DNA of 64,000 bases. It comes from Bacteriovoracaceae bacterium (lineage in GTDB: Bacteria > Bdellovibrionota > Bacteriovoracia > Bacteriovoracales > Bacteriovoracaceae). Each line of letters begins with the position of its first letter. The first letter of the stretch is position 1. Below are positions 1-8,622 of the stretch, one piece after another. The stretch lies in contig JANJTC010000005.1 in assembly GCA_024711325.1 (NCBI GenBank), positions 496,001 to 560,000 on the forward strand, read 5' to 3'. Under the pieces are notes generated by a model. It saw only the letters and a list, made by a program, of their open reading frames with translations, made no database searches and was not told the DNA's origin. The position numbers and the translations under genes are program-made.

Positions 1-165
1 GGAGTGATTCTGGAGCAGGCCAAATCTGCTTTTGAGTGTCAGCTTATTGAGTCAATTAAGCCTGGTGATCATGATATTGTCTTCGCCAAAGTTCTCTCTT
101 CTTATGTCATGAATGAGGAATCTAGGCCCCTTGTCCATGTTAGAAAGTCAGGGGCCGATTACTGA
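1..165 (+). CDS. flavin reductase-like protein, C-terminal part only
   Basis: The open frame enters from the left edge and gives 54 residues before TGA. It contains FECQL, a GDHDIVFAKV segment and a C-terminal basic-aromatic tail. This pattern is typical of the last strands of the FMN-binding split barrel of flavin reductase-like proteins (family knowledge), which reduce FMN or bind it for a partner enzyme. The stop overlaps the next ATG by one base (TGATG), so the two genes are probably translationally coupled. The N-terminal flavin-binding part lies outside the window, so the exact subfamily cannot be decided. Confidence 0.55.
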   Translation, partial: GVILEQAKSAFECQLIESIKPGDHDIVFAKVLSSYVMNEESRPLVHVRKSGADY

Positions 166-1505
166 TGCTTCTTCGTCACTCTATCAAAATTAGCTCACTA
201 CTGCTTTTGGGACTTTGTGCTCTCATGGTTGGTTGCGGTAAAAAAACAAAGACTAAAGTCATGCAGACGGAGCCTTATCAGCAGCCCATTTCTGTGACTG
301 AGCGTTTTCTTGAAAAACAAACAGTCGCTTGTGAGACCGATTCCTATTGTCCTAATTACATTGCAAAAATTGTTGTCGTCGATGGTGTAAATTCTTATCG
401 CTACTGCACTGGATTTTTAACGGATGAAAATACGATTGCTACCAGCTCAAGTTGTCTGCCGTCCCTTATGCGAAGAGAGCAGCAAGATTGCAGTCGTGAT
501 ATTTTCATCTTCTTTCCCAGAACAACTAATCGGCTGGCGGAAAGAGTTGGTTGCAGTAGAGTCATTCAATTCTCTCCTTTGAATGGAAATGATCCAAATC
601 TCTGGAGAGATGACGTAAGCTTCCTGCAACTTAACAAGTCCTTACCTTACCGCAGACAAGCAACTATCAGTCGTGATGGTGTTCCTAATAATCGGCTGTT
701 TACAACATGGATGGTAGATCAACAGGGTGACTTTTCAGCTTTAATTAAAAAGTCTACCTGCCAGGCCGTTCATAATAACTATGTGAACCCCTTAGTGACT
801 GGTTATTCATCACCAAATATGATTTTTGCTGATTGTGGATTAACCATCGGTAGCACAGGTGCACCTGTTATAGATAATTATGGCAAGGTCCGGGCCATGA
901 TTTCAAAAGGCATTTCACAAAATCTCATTTCAAGTATTCATAAGTTTGGTTGGCTGTCGGAACCTCTGCGTGAAATGGCACATGGAACTAATCTGGGATG
1001 CGCTCCAACCGTTTATGATGATGAAAAATTGGATGAAAGGGAGTGTCTTAAAGAATTATCGGATAGGGACATTGCAGGTATCCGGGATTCAATGACGTCT
1101 TTTAATATTCTTTTCCGGGAGCCAAAGCTCAAACTCAGGGAACAATTACTCGAGAAATCGCAGTACATTAATTTTGACATGAAACTTACCACTCATGGGA
1201 ATGTTCAGAATGTAGATGTGCTTCCCAAATGCTTTAAGCCGCTAAATAATTGGCTTCCTATGCTTAACATAAGAAATAATTATGTCTTTGATATTGAACT
1301 TCCAAATGTGAAGTTCAAAAAAATTATGGATGGAAGTGGCAGGGTTTCTGGAATGGTAGAAGAAGGACCACACAAACCATATTTTGTTCAATTCTCTGTG
1401 AAACAACTAAAGGCCATTAAAAAGTCTATGGTTTGGATGTGGAATCGAATTGATAATCGTTCTTTTCCTGATATTTCAGAACAGTGCTCAACCTCACTGC
1501 TTTAA
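165..1505 (+). CDS. trypsin-fold lipoprotein, predicted catalytically dead
   Basis: Residues 1-24 form a lipoprotein signal with the lipobox MVGC (lipidated Cys24), so the protein should sit in an envelope membrane. Residues about 55-245 show the layout of a trypsin-like serine protease. TSSSC at 93-97 stands where the family has TAAHC, so the catalytic His is Ser96. DDVSFLQL at 149-156 keeps the Asp (Asp150). GSTGAP at 228-233 stands where GDSGGP is expected, so the nucleophile is Thr230. Two of three triad residues are therefore changed, and a binding or scaffold role is more likely than proteolysis. The C-terminal 200 residues are not recognised. The gene overlaps mltG, on the other strand, by 12 bases. 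Confidence 0.7.
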   Translation: MLLRHSIKISSLLLLGLCALMVGCGKKTKTKVMQTEPYQQPISVTERFLEKQTVACETDSYCPNYIAKIVVVDGVNSYRYCTGFLTDENTIATSSSCLPSLMRREQQDCSRDIFIFFPRTTNRLAERVGCSRVIQFSPLNGNDPNLWRDDVSFLQLNKSLPYRRQATISRDGVPNNRLFTTWMVDQQGDFSALIKKSTCQAVHNNYVNPLVTGYSSPNMIFADCGLTIGSTGAPVIDNYGKVRAMISKGISQNLISSIHKFGWLSEPLREMAHGTNLGCAPTVYDDEKLDERECLKELSDRDIAGIRDSMTSFNILFREPKLKLREQLLEKSQYINFDMKLTTHGNVQNVDVLPKCFKPLNNWLPMLNIRNNYVFDIELPNVKFKKIMDGSGRVSGMVEEGPHKPYFVQFSVKQLKAIKKSMVWMWNRIDNRSFPDISEQCSTSLL

Positions 1506-2519
1506 GTTTCTCCAGCTCTTACCTTTGCGGGCCCTTGAATTTTTTTGATAATCCTGTACGGCTCTTTCATGATCCTGGTAATTCTTAGAAAAGACATGAG
1601 TACCGTCGTTCTTACTTACAAAATAAAGATAGTTATGTTCTTCCGGATTCAGAACGGCCTCAATCGCGGCCAGGCTAGGATTCGAAATGGGTCCCGTTGG
1701 AAGGGCCGGGATTTTATAAGTGTTATAAGGAGTTTCCTCCAGAAGATCAGCTTTACGAATGTTACCTTTGTATCGACTCCAAATTCCATAAATGGTAGTT
1801 GGATCCGATTGGAGTCTCATTCTTTTTTTAAGTCTATTGGTAAAAACGCCAGCAATCGCCGGGCGTTCTACCTTGGCCCCGGTTTCTTTTTCTACCACTG
1901 AAGCAAGAATAATGATCTGATGTTTATTTAAGAATGGGTGGTCAAAATTGATGTCTTTGGTCCGTTCATTAAACAGATCAATCATGCTTTTCGCGACAGC
2001 TTTGGCCGGTGTATTCGGTGCAAAACGGTAAGTTTCCGGGTACAGGTAGCCTTCAAGGCTAGTTGCTTGGATGCTTAGCTTTGAAATGAGATCTGGATGT
2101 TGAACGGCATTCAGAAACTCCTGTTCACTGGTAATGCCAGCATTTTCAAAAAGTTTGGCAATCTCGTACATGTTCTTTCCTTCCGGAATAGTAATGCTGG
2201 TCAGATTTGGCTGCCCATAGACAAGAGTGTCCAATACCTGTCTTAGATTTGAACCTTTGGTGATGGTAAAACTTCCTGCGCGGAACTTTGTCATCACACC
2301 TTTATACTTGGCATAGTAGTGAAACATTCTCTTGTCCGGAATTAAACCGTTAGAAAATAAGCGGTGATTAATCCGACCAAAAGTTTCTCCATTATGGACA
2401 ACGAAGACTTTGTCAGAACCGGTGTAACTTTGGTTGAAAACCATAGTCAAGTAAGTGCCAAGTCCAGCAAAAAGCAAAAGAGGGATAACAACAAAAAAAA
2501 TGAATAGCGATTTTTTCAT
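1494..2519 (-). CDS. mltG: endolytic murein transglycosylase MltG (YceG-like)
   Basis: An N-terminal hydrophobic anchor (residues about 4-24) is followed by a periplasmic YceG domain. The motif SVVEKETG carries the likely catalytic Glu210, and the conserved stretches LEGYLYPETY, RLQSDPTTIYG and YNTYKIPALPTGPI are present. MltG cleaves nascent glycan strands at the inner membrane and sets their length. At 341 residues it is full length. It is the last gene of a tight leftward operon, dinB-ruvX-mltG; the ruvX-mltG pairing is common in bacteria. Seven bases separate it from ruvX. Confidence 0.95.
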   Translation of the reverse strand: MKKSLFIFFVVIPLLLFAGLGTYLTMVFNQSYTGSDKVFVVHNGETFGRINHRLFSNGLIPDKRMFHYYAKYKGVMTKFRAGSFTITKGSNLRQVLDTLVYGQPNLTSITIPEGKNMYEIAKLFENAGITSEQEFLNAVQHPDLISKLSIQATSLEGYLYPETYRFAPNTPAKAVAKSMIDLFNERTKDINFDHPFLNKHQIIILASVVEKETGAKVERPAIAGVFTNRLKKRMRLQSDPTTIYGIWSRYKGNIRKADLLEETPYNTYKIPALPTGPISNPSLAAIEAVLNPEEHNYLYFVSKNDGTHVFSKNYQDHERAVQDYQKNSRARKGKSWRNLKQ

Positions 2520-2526
2520 GCCTAGA

Positions 2527-3000
2527 TTATAAACCAGGACGGTGCTTCGTGCGGCGAATAAAATCTTCTAAAATTACACTGGCCGCAACGGCATCAATTT
2601 GTTTCAGATCTACTTGAAAATTATAGCGAGGAGAATTCTTCATTCGAGATTCAGCTTCAAAGGTAGATAGGGTTTCATCTTGTTCTTCGATAGGCAGAGT
2701 AAAATGCTCCCTTATAAAATTGACGAATTTCTGGGCCTTCTCCGTGGTACTGGTTTTTTTACCGTCAGTTAAGTGGGGTAAGCCGATAATGATCAGATCA
2801 ATGAGTTCATCATCAATGATTTTGTTCAAAGCTTTGATCACTGCTTCTGGGCCAGTATTTTGTATCCTTCCGTAAGGGGTCGGAAAAGGATCCCGATTCA
2901 CACAGAAGGTTGCAATACCGATGAATTTTTCACCAAAGTCCATGGCCAGGATATTTTTTAAATTTAAAGGATGTTGAGGTGGTAGGGTGAATTCAGACAT
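2527..3000 (-). CDS. ruvX: putative pre-16S rRNA nuclease / Holliday junction resolvase-like RuvX (YqgF)
   Basis: RNase H-fold YqgF family, 157 residues, full length. ILAMDFGEKFIGIA near residue 17 supplies the first catalytic Asp (Asp21). The strand IIIGLPHLTDG, the segment EEQDETLSTFEAE with its acidic residues, and a late Asp in QIDAVAASVILEDFI match the family. YqgF proteins process the 5' end of 16S rRNA in E. coli and have also been described as resolvase-like. The gene lies 8 bases after dinB and 7 before mltG in the same operon. Confidence 0.93.
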   Translation of the reverse strand: MSEFTLPPQHPLNLKNILAMDFGEKFIGIATFCVNRDPFPTPYGRIQNTGPEAVIKALNKIIDDELIDLIIIGLPHLTDGKKTSTTEKAQKFVNFIREHFTLPIEEQDETLSTFEAESRMKNSPRYNFQVDLKQIDAVAASVILEDFIRRTKHRPGL

Positions 3001-3008
3001 AAGCTTTT

Positions 3009-4055
3009 TTACGTTAAAAGAGGAAGCTGGGCCAGCTCTTTTGTCTCTTCAAATTTAACTCCCACTCCTAAGAGGCGAACAGGTCTGGGATCTTGAGTCC
3101 ATCTCTCTTCCAAAAGGTGCAAAAAGTTCTCTTCATTGAAAGGCATCTGCCGTTCAATCGTGGTCTGTTTAAAATCATAATATTTAATTTTCACGTGGAG
3201 ATTTTTAATACTTCGGTCTTCGTAACGGGCAAGGGAATCTCTGACTTCACCTACCATGCGAACAATATGTTCCTTCATTTCTTCATAATTCTTAATGTCT
3301 TGGGCGAAAGTCTCCTCTGTTCCCAGAGATTTTCGTTCATGTTCTGTTTCAACTTCCCGTTCATCAACACCCCGGCAGAAATCAAACAAGGCATCACCAA
3401 ATTTTCCAAAATAATGAATCATCTCACTACGGGAGTAGCGCTGCATGTCCAGACAGGTCTTAATTCCCATCTCATGCATATGGGCGGAAGTGACTTTCCC
3501 GATTCCCCAAAGCTTTTCAATGGGGATTGTTTTGATAAATTCCTCTACCTTATGAGGAGCTATTGTGAACTGCCCGTTAGGCTTCTTGAAGTCGCTGGCC
3601 ATTTTAGCTATTAGCTTATTGGGTGCGATGCCAGCAGAAGCGGTAAGTCCGCCGGTGCGTTCAAAAATCTTTGTTCGAATTTCCTGCGCTATCAGGGTCG
3701 CTGAATTATTAAACAGAGGAGAGTCAGTCACATCCAAGTAGGCTTCATCCCAAGACAGTCCTTCAACTAAATCTGTATACTCATGAAAGATCTCAAAAAT
3801 TTGTTCAGAGGCTTCTTTATATTTATGCATGCGTCCTCGGACTAAGACCAGATGAGGACAAAGCTTTAAAGCGTGGGCCGAAGCCATGGCAGAGCGGACG
3901 CCGTATTTTCGGGCCTCATAATTAGATGTTGAAATCACCCCTCTACGATCACTCGAACCACCTACTGCCATGGGAACATTTCGTAGGGATGGGTTGTCTC
4001 TCATCTCTACTGATGCAAAGAATGCGTCCATATCTATGTGAATTATTTTTCGCAT
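3009..4055 (-). CDS. dinB: DNA polymerase IV (translesion, Y family)
   Basis: Y-family polymerase of 348 residues. IDMDAFFASVE gives metal ligand Asp8, and SWDEAYLDVT (101-110) gives Asp103/Glu104. It also has the little-finger domain and the IAKMASDFKKPNGQF segment typical of DinB. It copies past DNA lesions without proofreading. It is the first gene of the leftward dinB-ruvX-mltG operon. There is no Shine-Dalgarno sequence before the ATG; instead a TACAAT hexamer ends 7 bases upstream, which suggests a leaderless mRNA. A LexA site could not be shown. Confidence 0.95.
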   Translation of the reverse strand: MRKIIHIDMDAFFASVEMRDNPSLRNVPMAVGGSSDRRGVISTSNYEARKYGVRSAMASAHALKLCPHLVLVRGRMHKYKEASEQIFEIFHEYTDLVEGLSWDEAYLDVTDSPLFNNSATLIAQEIRTKIFERTGGLTASAGIAPNKLIAKMASDFKKPNGQFTIAPHKVEEFIKTIPIEKLWGIGKVTSAHMHEMGIKTCLDMQRYSRSEMIHYFGKFGDALFDFCRGVDEREVETEHERKSLGTEETFAQDIKNYEEMKEHIVRMVGEVRDSLARYEDRSIKNLHVKIKYYDFKQTTIERQMPFNEENFLHLLEERWTQDPRPVRLLGVGVKFEETKELAQLPLLT

Positions 4056-4062
4056 ATGGGGT

Positions 4063-4068
4063 ATTGTA
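4063..4068 (-). promoter_or_regulatory. -10-like element of dinB, close to the start codon
   Basis: On the minus strand TACAAT is followed by seven bases and then the dinB ATG. If it is the -10 box, transcription would start at or within a base or two of the ATG, giving a leaderless message. The -35 region (TAGCAT at 17-base spacing) is weak. No purine-rich ribosome site lies before the ATG. Confidence 0.4.
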
Positions 4069-4165
4069 CGGAAATGTTACGGTTAATGCTAGTTCTTTTT
4101 TGCAAGTCGTAATAAACTTAACTTACTGATATTACGCTTTAACTCAAGTGGTTTAAAACTAGAAT

Positions 4166-4193
4166 TTGACTTTGATTCAATTCAGGTTAAGAT
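4166..4193 (+). promoter_or_regulatory. putative sigma70-type promoter of the rho operon
   Basis: TTGACT (4166-4171) and TAAGAT (4188-4193) are separated by 16 bases. This would give a leader of about 110 bases before the rho ATG. Long rho leaders are often used for autoregulation in other bacteria; that is known of the family and is not demonstrated here. Confidence 0.5.
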
Positions 4194-4310
4194 AGTCGGG
4201 AATCATACAGATAGTCGACCGGCCTTCGTAATCGAGACCAAAAATCCCAAAAAATTTTACATGAAGAACCAAAAATACAGAACCTTATTTAACATCACCG
4301 TGGAGTCAAA

Positions 4311-5558
4311 ATGCATTTGAGTGCTTTGCGCGAAAAAGACATCGAAGAACTAACTAAAATGGCAGAAGAAGCCCAGATTGAAAATGCGGCCGGTTTCAAA
4401 AAGCACGAACTGATCTTCTCCCTTCTCACAAAAAAATCTAAAGATAATGAGGAAATTTTCGGGGACGGCGTTTTGGAAATTTTGCCTGATGGCTTTGGTT
4501 TCCTTCGTTCTCCGTCTTATAACTATCTTCCGGGTGCGGATGATATTTATGTTTCTCCTTCACAGATTCGCCGTTTCGGCCTTCGTACCGGAGACACGAT
4601 TGAAGGTCAGATCCGTACTCCTAAAGAGGGTGAGCGGTACTTTGCATTACTTAAAGTTAATCACATTAACTTTCGTGATCCGGAACAACACCGCTCAACA
4701 GTTCTCTTCGATAACTTAACTCCGCTTTACCCTGATAAAAAAATAAACCTCGAATCAAAACCAACCAATTATTCAACACGAGTGATTGATCTTTTTGTTC
4801 CACAAGGTTTTGGCCAGCGTTGTTTGATCGTGGCACCTCCCAAAGCTGGTAAAACCATGCTTATGCAGGATATTGCCAACTCAATTTCTGACAACCATCC
4901 GGAAGCTAAACTTATCGTTCTCCTGATCGATGAGCGTCCGGAAGAAGTAACAGATATGAAACGTAACGTTCGCGCAGAAGTTGTTTCATCTACCTTCGAT
5001 GAACCTGCTACTCGTCACGTTCAGGTTGCCGAAATGGTGATTGAAAAAGCGAAACGTCTGGTAGAGGCCAAGCAGGATGTAGTCATTCTTCTTGACTCAA
5101 TCACCCGTCTAGCTCGTGCTTATAACACTGTGGTTCCACCGTCAGGTAAGATTCTTTCAGGTGGTGTGGATTCAAATGCTCTCCATAAACCGAAGAGATT
5201 CTTTGGAGCTGCCCGTAATATCGAAAACGGCGGATCATTAACTATTATTGCAACTGCCTTGATTGATACTGGTTCGAGAATGGATGAAGTTATCTTTGAA
5301 GAATTCAAAGGTACCGGTAACTCAGAAGTTCAGTTGGATAGAAAGCTCATGGAGAAGAGAATATTCCCGTGTCTTGATATCAACAAATCTTCGACTCGTA
5401 AGGAAGATCTCCTTATGGCCGACAAAGATCTTCAGAGAGTGTTCGTTCTTCGTCGGGTACTTAACCCAATGAATACTATGGATTCCATGGAATTTATCCT
5501 TGAACGCATGAGAGATACCAAGACCAACATCGCTTTCTTGGATAAAATGAACGGATAA
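4311..5558 (+). CDS. rho: transcription termination factor Rho
   Basis: Hexameric RNA helicase that ends transcription at Rho-dependent sites. All domains are present in 415 residues: an N-terminal helical domain (1-45), a cold-shock RNA-binding domain with DGFGFLR (60-66), then the RecA-like motor. Walker A is APPKAGKT at 175-182, with Lys181 at the same number as in E. coli, followed by [13 protein letters not shown] and [12 protein letters not shown]. There is no long N-terminal insertion of the type seen in some phyla. TGGAG lies 6 bases before the ATG. Its TAA overlaps the next ATG by one base. Confidence 0.98.
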   Translation: MHLSALREKDIEELTKMAEEAQIENAAGFKKHELIFSLLTKKSKDNEEIFGDGVLEILPDGFGFLRSPSYNYLPGADDIYVSPSQIRRFGLRTGDTIEGQIRTPKEGERYFALLKVNHINFRDPEQHRSTVLFDNLTPLYPDKKINLESKPTNYSTRVIDLFVPQGFGQRCLIVAPPKAGKTMLMQDIANSISDNHPEAKLIVLLIDERPEEVTDMKRNVRAEVVSSTFDEPATRHVQVAEMVIEKAKRLVEAKQDVVILLDSITRLARAYNTVVPPSGKILSGGVDSNALHKPKRFFGAARNIENGGSLTIIATALIDTGSRMDEVIFEEFKGTGNSEVQLDRKLMEKRIFPCLDINKSSTRKEDLLMADKDLQRVFVLRRVLNPMNTMDSMEFILERMRDTKTNIAFLDKMNG

Positions 5559-6682
5559 TGAAAAAAACTTTAAAGCGCATCATTCTCTTAACAACGAAGC
5601 AATACACCTCTATCGGAGGTCAAGCCGTTATTGAGGGTGTGATGATGAGATCACCCAATGCATTCGTGGTGGCCGTTCGAAAGCCGGATGGATCAATACG
5701 TTTACGTCGGGACCAGTGGTATGGGCTTTCTAAAAAATTAGATTTTTTGAAGAAACCATTCTTACGTGGAATTCTCATGCTGATTGAAACCATGGCCAAT
5801 GGTCTGGTTTCACTGAACTATTCTGCCAATATCGCTATGGCAGAAGAAGAACGAGAAAAAGCTCTCAAAAAGGGCAAGACGCTTGAAGAGTTTGAGGCCA
5901 GTCAGAAGAAAAAAGAGAAAGTGGATATTGCCACTTTCTTAACGATGGCAGTTTCTTTTTCATTCGGAATTGGATTGTTTGTTTTTCTTCCTCACATGGT
6001 CGCTTTCGGCATTGGTGACCTTCTCGGACAAAACTGGACTCTGGACAGTTTTGCTTTTCACGCTGTTGATGGTGTTGTTAAGGCCGCCATTTTTGTGGCC
6101 TACATCTGGGGCATCTCTTTTATGAAAGATGTTTATCGCGTTTTTCAATATCACGGTGCTGAACATAAATCGATTGCGACTTTTGAAGCTGGTCTGGATC
6201 TCACTGTTGAGAATGCTAAGAAGTTCACAACCTTGCATCCTCGATGTGGAACCAGTTTTATATTCTTTCTTATCCTAATTTCTATTATTCTTTTCTCGGC
6301 CGTCTTTACGATGATTCCGGTCGGAGTAAACCTTCCTCCGCTACTTCGTCATGTTGTGGCCGTTCTATTTAAAGTTGCTTTGATGCTGCCAGTTGCAGGA
6401 ATCAGTTACGAACTGATCAAAACTGCGGGCAAGTGTTCTGATAAATGGTGGGCCCGGGCCATGAGTGCTCCGGGAATGCTGTTGCAGAAGTTGACAACAA
6501 AAGAGCCGGATGAAAAGCAGCTAGAGGTTGCTCTCTCCAGTATTAAGGCCGTTCTCTTCCTGGAGAATAAGTACAATCTGAAAGAGGCAACTGCCAAAAT
6601 CCTCAACCTAGAAGAAATCGATATTCAGACAATACATGAAATCGAATCCACCAATTCAACGCTCAAAGAATTCTTAGAGTAG
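5558..6682 (+). CDS. DUF1385 integral membrane protein (YqhQ-like)
   Basis: The N-terminal SIGGQAVIEGVMMRSP is the family signature of DUF1385. It is followed by several membrane segments (about 130-155, 165-185, 225-250, 255-280), with YHGAEHKSIATFE and LHPRCGTSFIFF between them. These His/Glu/Cys motifs are conserved in the family. The biochemical role of YqhQ-like proteins is unsettled as far as I know. The gene sits between rho and prfA, coupled to rho by TAATG. In many bacteria rpmE occupies this position; it is absent here. Confidence 0.9.
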   Translation: MKKTLKRIILLTTKQYTSIGGQAVIEGVMMRSPNAFVVAVRKPDGSIRLRRDQWYGLSKKLDFLKKPFLRGILMLIETMANGLVSLNYSANIAMAEEEREKALKKGKTLEEFEASQKKKEKVDIATFLTMAVSFSFGIGLFVFLPHMVAFGIGDLLGQNWTLDSFAFHAVDGVVKAAIFVAYIWGISFMKDVYRVFQYHGAEHKSIATFEAGLDLTVENAKKFTTLHPRCGTSFIFFLILISIILFSAVFTMIPVGVNLPPLLRHVVAVLFKVALMLPVAGISYELIKTAGKCSDKWWARAMSAPGMLLQKLTTKEPDEKQLEVALSSIKAVLFLENKYNLKEATAKILNLEEIDIQTIHEIESTNSTLKEFLE

Positions 6683-6703
6683 CTTAGCCCCAAGGAAAAT
6701 TCC

Positions 6704-7774
6704 GTGTTCGATAAATTAGAAGCTGTCGTTAGACGTTATGAGATATTAACTGAGAGATTAGCAGATCCCTCTCTCTATGATCGTGCTCAGGAATTGCGAG
6801 AAACCAATGAAGAGCGATCTAATATAGAGCCGATCGTTTTTAAATTCAGAGAATTTAAAAAACTGGTCGCGGACATCGAAGGCAATAAAGACATCATTCA
6901 TAATGAAAAAGATGAAGAGATGCGTGAAATGGCCAAGGAAGAACTCTCGGAACTTGAGACAAAGCTTCCTGTCATTGAGCAAGAGTTGAAACTGTTGCTA
7001 TTACCTAAGGATCCCAATGATGACAGAAACGTTATCCTGGAAATTCGTGCTGGTGCTGGCGGTGATGAAGCCTCTATCTTCGTGGCCGACGTTTGGCGTA
7101 TGTACCGAAACTATTTTGGTACTAAAGGATGGAGATCAGAAGTGGTTTCAATCTCTGAAGGCGACCGCGGTCTTAAAGAAATCGTAGTCAACGTCTCAGG
7201 GGATAAGGTTTATTCCAGAATGAAGTATGAGTCTGGTGTTCACCGGGTTCAGCGAGTTCCTGATACAGAGGCCCAAGGTCGAGTTCATACTTCTACTATT
7301 ACGGTGGCCGTAATGCCGGAAGCTGATGAAGTAGGGGATGTTGTTCTGGATATGAACGAAATTCGTATCGATGTTTATCGTTCGGGTGGTTCAGGTGGTC
7401 AGTCCGTTAACACTTCGGATTCAGCTGTACGTTTGACTCACATGCCTTCCGGTATTGTGATTGCCATGCAAGATGAGCGTTCTCAGTTAAAAAACAAAGA
7501 TAAGGCCTTCAAGATTTTAAAGGCAAAGTTATATGACCTGCGGATTCAGGAAGCTCATGCTAAAGAAGCCGCCACCCGTAAAGGTTTAGTGGGGACTGGT
7601 GACCGTTCTGAACGTATCCGGACTTATAACTACCCTCAGGGAAGAATCTCTGATCACCGAATCAATTACACTATTTATAACCTTCCAAGCTTTATGAATG
7701 GTGATATTGATGAAGTCATTGATGCTCTGATTGCTCATAATCAGGCCATTCTGCTTCAAGGGACCGAAGAATAG
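6704..7774 (+). CDS. prfA: peptide chain release factor 1
   Basis: Class I release factor reading UAA/UAG. The stop-codon tripeptide PxT is PDT at 186-188, which identifies RF1 rather than RF2 (SPF). The peptidyl-hydrolysis motif GGQ is at 231-233, within GSGGQSVNTSDSAVRLTH. The gene starts with GTG, preceded by AAGGAAAATTCC, a good ribosome site. Length (356) is normal. prmC, whose product methylates the GGQ glutamine, follows directly, so enzyme and substrate are encoded together. Confidence 0.97.
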   Translation: MFDKLEAVVRRYEILTERLADPSLYDRAQELRETNEERSNIEPIVFKFREFKKLVADIEGNKDIIHNEKDEEMREMAKEELSELETKLPVIEQELKLLLLPKDPNDDRNVILEIRAGAGGDEASIFVADVWRMYRNYFGTKGWRSEVVSISEGDRGLKEIVVNVSGDKVYSRMKYESGVHRVQRVPDTEAQGRVHTSTITVAVMPEADEVGDVVLDMNEIRIDVYRSGGSGGQSVNTSDSAVRLTHMPSGIVIAMQDERSQLKNKDKAFKILKAKLYDLRIQEAHAKEAATRKGLVGTGDRSERIRTYNYPQGRISDHRINYTIYNLPSFMNGDIDEVIDALIAHNQAILLQGTEE

Positions 7775-7824
7775 ACACTCTCAAAGAGAGCTGGAGTTCT
7801 TTTTTCAAAGATCACGAAGCTCGA

Positions 7825-8622
7825 TTGTCAGAACATTACCCCGGTCTAAGTCTCCACCGTTTTTTGATGGAGGTTGAGGACATTTTTGGAAAACGTCTAC
7901 ATAACAATATTTTAAATCTTTCAGATGCTGCCTTTTCTCTATCAGATAAAGTTAGTCTTGATCTCGCACAATCTTTCCTAAATGGGATTCCTTTCGCTTA
8001 TCTTTTGGGTAAAAGCGAATTTTACGGGAACGATTACTTCGTCAATAAAGATGTGCTCATCCCACGACCTGAAACTGAATATCTGGTGGATATGATTGTT
8101 CAGGAATTCAAAAATAAGTCTAAACGGATTTTGGATGTGGGGACCGGCAGTGGTGTGATTCTTTTAAGTCTTCTTCAGAATCAGGTTGGTCAATCTGGTG
8201 TGGGAGTGGATATTTCCGAGAAGGCCCTGAAGGTTGCAGCGATTAATACGCAGCGTTTGCGGTTGAAGAAAAAAGTTACGCTCTCCGTTTCAGACCGTTT
8301 GCAAAACGTGGAAGGCACTTTCGATTTAATTGTCTCCAATCCACCATATATCAAGGCCTCTTCCCATAAGAGTTTGGTGCACAATTCAGTGGATTCTTAT
8401 GAGCCCCATCAGGCCTTGTATCTGCCTGATGATTTTTATGTCTTCTGGTTCGAAGATTTTTTTCAGTCTATCCGCGCCCAGCTTAAAGGCACTTTTTTCA
8501 TGGAAGGCCATGAGTTGGAGGTGGAGGATCAAGCTAGGCTTTTAAGTCGATTAGGTTTTACTAATATTTCGGTTTTGAATGATTTAACCGGGACTAAAAG
8601 ATTTTTGAGGGCGAGTATTTAA
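7825..8622 (+). CDS. prmC: release factor glutamine N5-methyltransferase PrmC (HemK)
   Basis: Rossmann-fold SAM methyltransferase with the N-terminal helical domain. ILDVGTGSGVILL binds SAM, and SNPPYIKASS contains the NPPY motif that positions the glutamine amide of release factors. The coordinates use TTG at 7825, the only standard start in the frame after an upstream stop at 7738. However, the frame is open back to 7741, and the 18 residues encoded at 7771-7824 (IDTLKESWSSFFKDHEAR) look like the missing first helix of PrmC. An ATA at 7771, overlapping the prfA stop, may be the true start. The 3' end overlaps the opposing gene by 4 bases. Confidence 0.92.
   Translation: MSEHYPGLSLHRFLMEVEDIFGKRLHNNILNLSDAAFSLSDKVSLDLAQSFLNGIPFAYLLGKSEFYGNDYFVNKDVLIPRPETEYLVDMIVQEFKNKSKRILDVGTGSGVILLSLLQNQVGQSGVGVDISEKALKVAAINTQRLRLKKKVTLSVSDRLQNVEGTFDLIVSNPPYIKASSHKSLVHNSVDSYEPHQALYLPDDFYVFWFEDFFQSIRAQLKGTFFMEGHELEVEDQARLLSRLGFTNISVLNDLTGTKRFLRASI

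Noticed and set aside
4060..4085. A LexA box in front of dinB
   Set aside because: TTACGGTTAA lacks the three-base spacer of the known TTAC-N3-GTAA type box of Bdellovibrio; no convincing site remained.
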